From Bacillota bacterium (lineage in GTDB: Bacteria; Bacillota; Sulfobacillia; RBS10-35): a stretch of 11,456 nucleotides of DNA. Both the position numbers and the translations under genes were made by a program. The first letter of the stretch is position 1; every line of letters begins with the position of its first letter. The stretch is from contig JASBVX010000022.1 in assembly GCA_029960865.1 (NCBI GenBank), positions 1 through 11,456 of the forward strand, in the 5' to 3' direction. Shown piece after piece: positions 9,539 to 11,456 of this stretch. The notes under the pieces were generated by a model. It did no database searches. It had not been told where the DNA came from and worked only from the letters and a program-made list of their open reading frames with translations.

Positions 9539-11031
9539 GCCTCATCTGGGAAGATGTTGCCCGACTCCGCCAAAGAGCGGTGCGGCGGGAAGTATCGGCG
9601 GTGGAAATCGCCTCGGCTTTCCTGGAACGCCAGGAAGTCACCGAAGGAAAGATCCGCGCCTTCCTTTACCGACCGCCGGCGGAGGAGATCCTGACCCAAG
9701 CCCGATCCCTCGACGAGCGGATGGCGCGGGGGGAAGAGCCGGGGCTCCTGTGGGGCATTCCCGTGGCCATCAAGGACAATATGGCGGTAGAGGGTATGCC
9801 TATGACGGCAGCCTCCCGGATTTTAGAAGGGTACCATCCTCCTTACGATGCCACGGTGGTGAAGAAACTCCGGGAAGCAGGGGCGCTCGTGGCCGGGAAG
9901 ACCAACCTGGACGAATGGGCCATGGGTTCTTCCACGGAAACCTCCGCCTTCGGGCCCACCTACAACCCTTGGGATCGAAGCCGGGTGCCGGGGGGTTCTT
10001 CGGGAGGGGCGGCAGCGGCGGTGGCGGCGGGAGAAGTTCCCCTGAGCCTGGGGAGCGATACAGGGGGCAGCATTCGTCAGCCGGCTTCCTTCTGCGGGGT
10101 GGCGGGACTGAAGCCCACCTACGGCCATATCTCCCGCTACGGGGTGGCCTCCCTGGCTTCCTCCCTGGACCATATCGGACCTCTGGCGAGAAGGGTAGCG
10201 GATGCGGCCTTGCTCTACCTTGTCCTGAGGGGCCGGGATCCCCTGGATGGCCAAACGTGGGAAGCCCCAGGGACGCCCCTGGAGATGCCTCAGCCCCTGG
10301 ATTCCTTGAAGGGATGGCGCATCGGCCTTCCCAAGGAGGCCTTTACCCACCCGGCTTTGGATGCCCAGGTGAAAGAGGCGGTGCTGGCGGCGGTGGAGCT
10401 TTTGGCCGCCCGGGGAGCCCAGGTGGAGGAGTGCTCCTTGCCCACCTTTCACCTCAGCCTGGAAGCCTATCAAGTCCTGATGGCCATGGAAGCCGCTTCC
10501 AACCTGGCCCGCTTCGACGGGATCCGGTATGGGCGGCGGGCAACAGGTGAAAGCCTGCAAGAGCTTTACGCCAAGACCCGGGGCCAGGGCTTTGGCTTTG
10601 AAGTCAAACGGCGGATCCTCTTAGGAACCTATCTAGGGCAGGCGCCCCAATACCCGCTTTTGTGGGAGCGGGCCGACAAAGTCCGGCGCCTTTTGCGGGC
10701 GGAAATGGAGGATCTCTTCCGCCGCTTCCATGTCCTCATCACGCCCACGTCCCCGACGGTGGCCTTCCCCTTCGGCGCCCTGGAAAGGGATGGGGACCTG
10801 CGCTCTTATGCCGACATCTACACCATTCCCGCCAACCTGACAGGGGTGCCGGCCCTTTCCGTGCCTTGCGGGTTTGCCCCTCACCTGCCGGTGGGGATGC
10901 AGCTCTTGGGACCCTGGGGAACCGAAGAAAGCCTCTTCCGGGTGGCCCGGACCTATGAAGAAGAGGCCCAGTGGCCCTTGAAGCCGCCCCTGGGGGAAGG
11001 CACGGGCGTTGCGGGGAGGAGGCAGCCATGA
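9535..11031 (+). CDS. gatA: Glutamyl/aspartyl-tRNA amidotransferase subunit A (amidase)
   Basis: GatA hydrolyses glutamine and passes ammonia through an internal channel to GatB. The protein has 498 residues, the normal length for the family. The amidase Ser-cisSer-Lys triad is intact: Lys80 in IPVAIKDN, Ser155 (cis-Ser) in [16 protein letters not shown], and nucleophile Ser179 in [17 protein letters not shown]. The order and spacing match characterised GatA proteins. Other family marks are [16 protein letters not shown] and [42 protein letters not shown], and [14 protein letters not shown]. The usual TTCASK segment after the catalytic lysine reads MTAASR, so its cysteine is an alanine; this is not a catalytic change. 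The start overlaps the gatC stop as ATGA, with GGAGGAGG at 9520-9527 7 nt upstream. The stop overlaps gatB in the same way. The three genes should yield equal amounts of the subunits of one complex. Confidence 0.98.
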   Translation: MSLIWEDVARLRQRAVRREVSAVEIASAFLERQEVTEGKIRAFLYRPPAEEILTQARSLDERMARGEEPGLLWGIPVAIKDNMAVEGMPMTAASRILEGYHPPYDATVVKKLREAGALVAGKTNLDEWAMGSSTETSAFGPTYNPWDRSRVPGGSSGGAAAAVAAGEVPLSLGSDTGGSIRQPASFCGVAGLKPTYGHISRYGVASLASSLDHIGPLARRVADAALLYLVLRGRDPLDGQTWEAPGTPLEMPQPLDSLKGWRIGLPKEAFTHPALDAQVKEAVLAAVELLAARGAQVEECSLPTFHLSLEAYQVLMAMEAASNLARFDGIRYGRRATGESLQELYAKTRGQGFGFEVKRRILLGTYLGQAPQYPLLWERADKVRRLLRAEMEDLFRRFHVLITPTSPTVAFPFGALERDGDLRSYADIYTIPANLTGVPALSVPCGFAPHLPVGMQLLGPWGTEESLFRVARTYEEEAQWPLKPPLGEGTGVAGRRQP

Positions 11032-11456
11032 CCCAGTTATATGAAGTGGTAATCGGGCTGGAAGTCCATGTGGAGCTTTTGACGGCCAGCAAGATGTTCT
11101 GCGCCTGCGGGACCGACTTCGGGCGGCCCCCCAACACCCTGGTGTGCCCCGTTTGCCTGGGTCTTCCCGGGGCCCTGCCGGTGCCCAACGAAAAGGCGGT
11201 GGAACTGAGTTACCGCGCCGCGGCTGCCCTCCAATGCCAGCTGGCGCCCCGGCTCTCCTTCCACCGCAAGCACTACTTTTACCCCGACCTCACCAAGGGT
11301 TACCAGATATCCCAGGCCCATTCCCCGGTGGGGGAAAAGGGTGTGGTCATCATCGAGGACGAGGAAGGGCGGGAGAAACCCATCCGCATCCGCCGCCTTC
11401 ACCTGGAGGAGGATACGGGGAAATCCCTCCACGATCAGGGGGAGGGGTCCCTGGTG
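11028..11456 (+). CDS. gatB: Asp/Glu-tRNA amidotransferase subunit B, 5' part (runs off window)
   Basis: GatB binds the mischarged tRNA, phosphorylates the Glu or Asp side chain with ATP, and transfers ammonia from GatA onto it. The first 143 codons are present, of about 475-480 expected. The N-terminus [13 protein letters not shown] is diagnostic. It is followed by FCACGTDFG and [19 protein letters not shown], which contain the four zinc-site cysteines (CxC and CPVC). [18 protein letters not shown] and [15 protein letters not shown] carry catalytic-cradle residues. ATG 11028 overlaps the gatA stop, and GGAGGAGG at 11015-11022 lies 5 nt upstream. The reading frame is open to the last base. 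The tRNA specificity (Gln, Asn or both) cannot be told from this part. Confidence 0.98.
   Translation, partial: MTQLYEVVIGLEVHVELLTASKMFCACGTDFGRPPNTLVCPVCLGLPGALPVPNEKAVELSYRAAAALQCQLAPRLSFHRKHYFYPDLTKGYQISQAHSPVGEKGVVIIEDEEGREKPIRIRRLHLEEDTGKSLHDQGEGSLV

Noticed and set aside
9498..10550. 350-codon open frame on the + strand across gatC and gatA in another frame
   Set aside because: It overlaps the catalytic region of gatA. The translation is Gly/Pro/Arg-rich low complexity, a frame shadow.

Overview
The window is a GC-rich, densely packed bacterial chromosome segment with every supported gene on the + strand. It most likely comes from a GC-rich, probably endospore-forming member of the Bacillota. 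This is inference, not species identification. It rests on the order pcrA - ligA - (envelope protein) - gatC - gatA - gatB, which matches the Bacillus-type arrangement; on a GerD-like lipoprotein; on a histidine kinase whose H-box reads like those of the sporulation kinases; and on a perfect Spo0A-box core upstream of that kinase. Starts are mixed (ATG, GTG, TTG) and several stop/start codons overlap, as expected for compact operons.

Layout. (1) 1-1226, purine nucleotide genes: the 3' half of a hypoxanthine/guanine phosphoribosyltransferase (hpt), overlapped by a stand-alone GMP synthase ATP-pyrophosphatase subunit with no glutamine amidotransferase domain. (2) 1280-1765, a small GerD-like lipoprotein ending in a long Gly/Ser tail. 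(3) 1766-1990, the only sizeable non-coding stretch, less GC-rich than its surroundings and full of inverted repeats. It holds a Spo0A-box core, a terminator-like hairpin and a candidate three-way-junction RNA fold. (4) 1991-3472, a membrane histidine kinase with no response regulator beside it. (5) 3447-7663, pcrA and ligA, the DNA repair/replication pair. (6) 7672-9195, a family-5 solute-binding protein held by an N-terminal membrane segment, with no transporter genes nearby. (7) 9218-end, gatC, gatA and the start of gatB, the tRNA-dependent amidotransferase that makes Gln-tRNA(Gln) and/or Asn-tRNA(Asn).

How the parts relate. hpt and the GMP synthase subunit feed the same GMP pool. The GerD-like protein, the 0A-box and the kinase form a plausible sporulation/germination patch. 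pcrA-ligA and gatCAB are translationally linked housekeeping operons. pcrA and gatC both lack a conventional Shine-Dalgarno (SD) sequence before their ATG, and both have a TANNNT -10-like element ending exactly 7 nt before it, so leaderless or nearly leaderless transcription is possible at both.

I see no mobile element, CRISPR array, tRNA, rRNA or defence system, and nothing that is clearly a new biological system. The points most worth checking are the structured 1779-1926 region, the stand-alone and divergent GMP synthase, the two start-proximal promoters, and the ambiguous gatC start.
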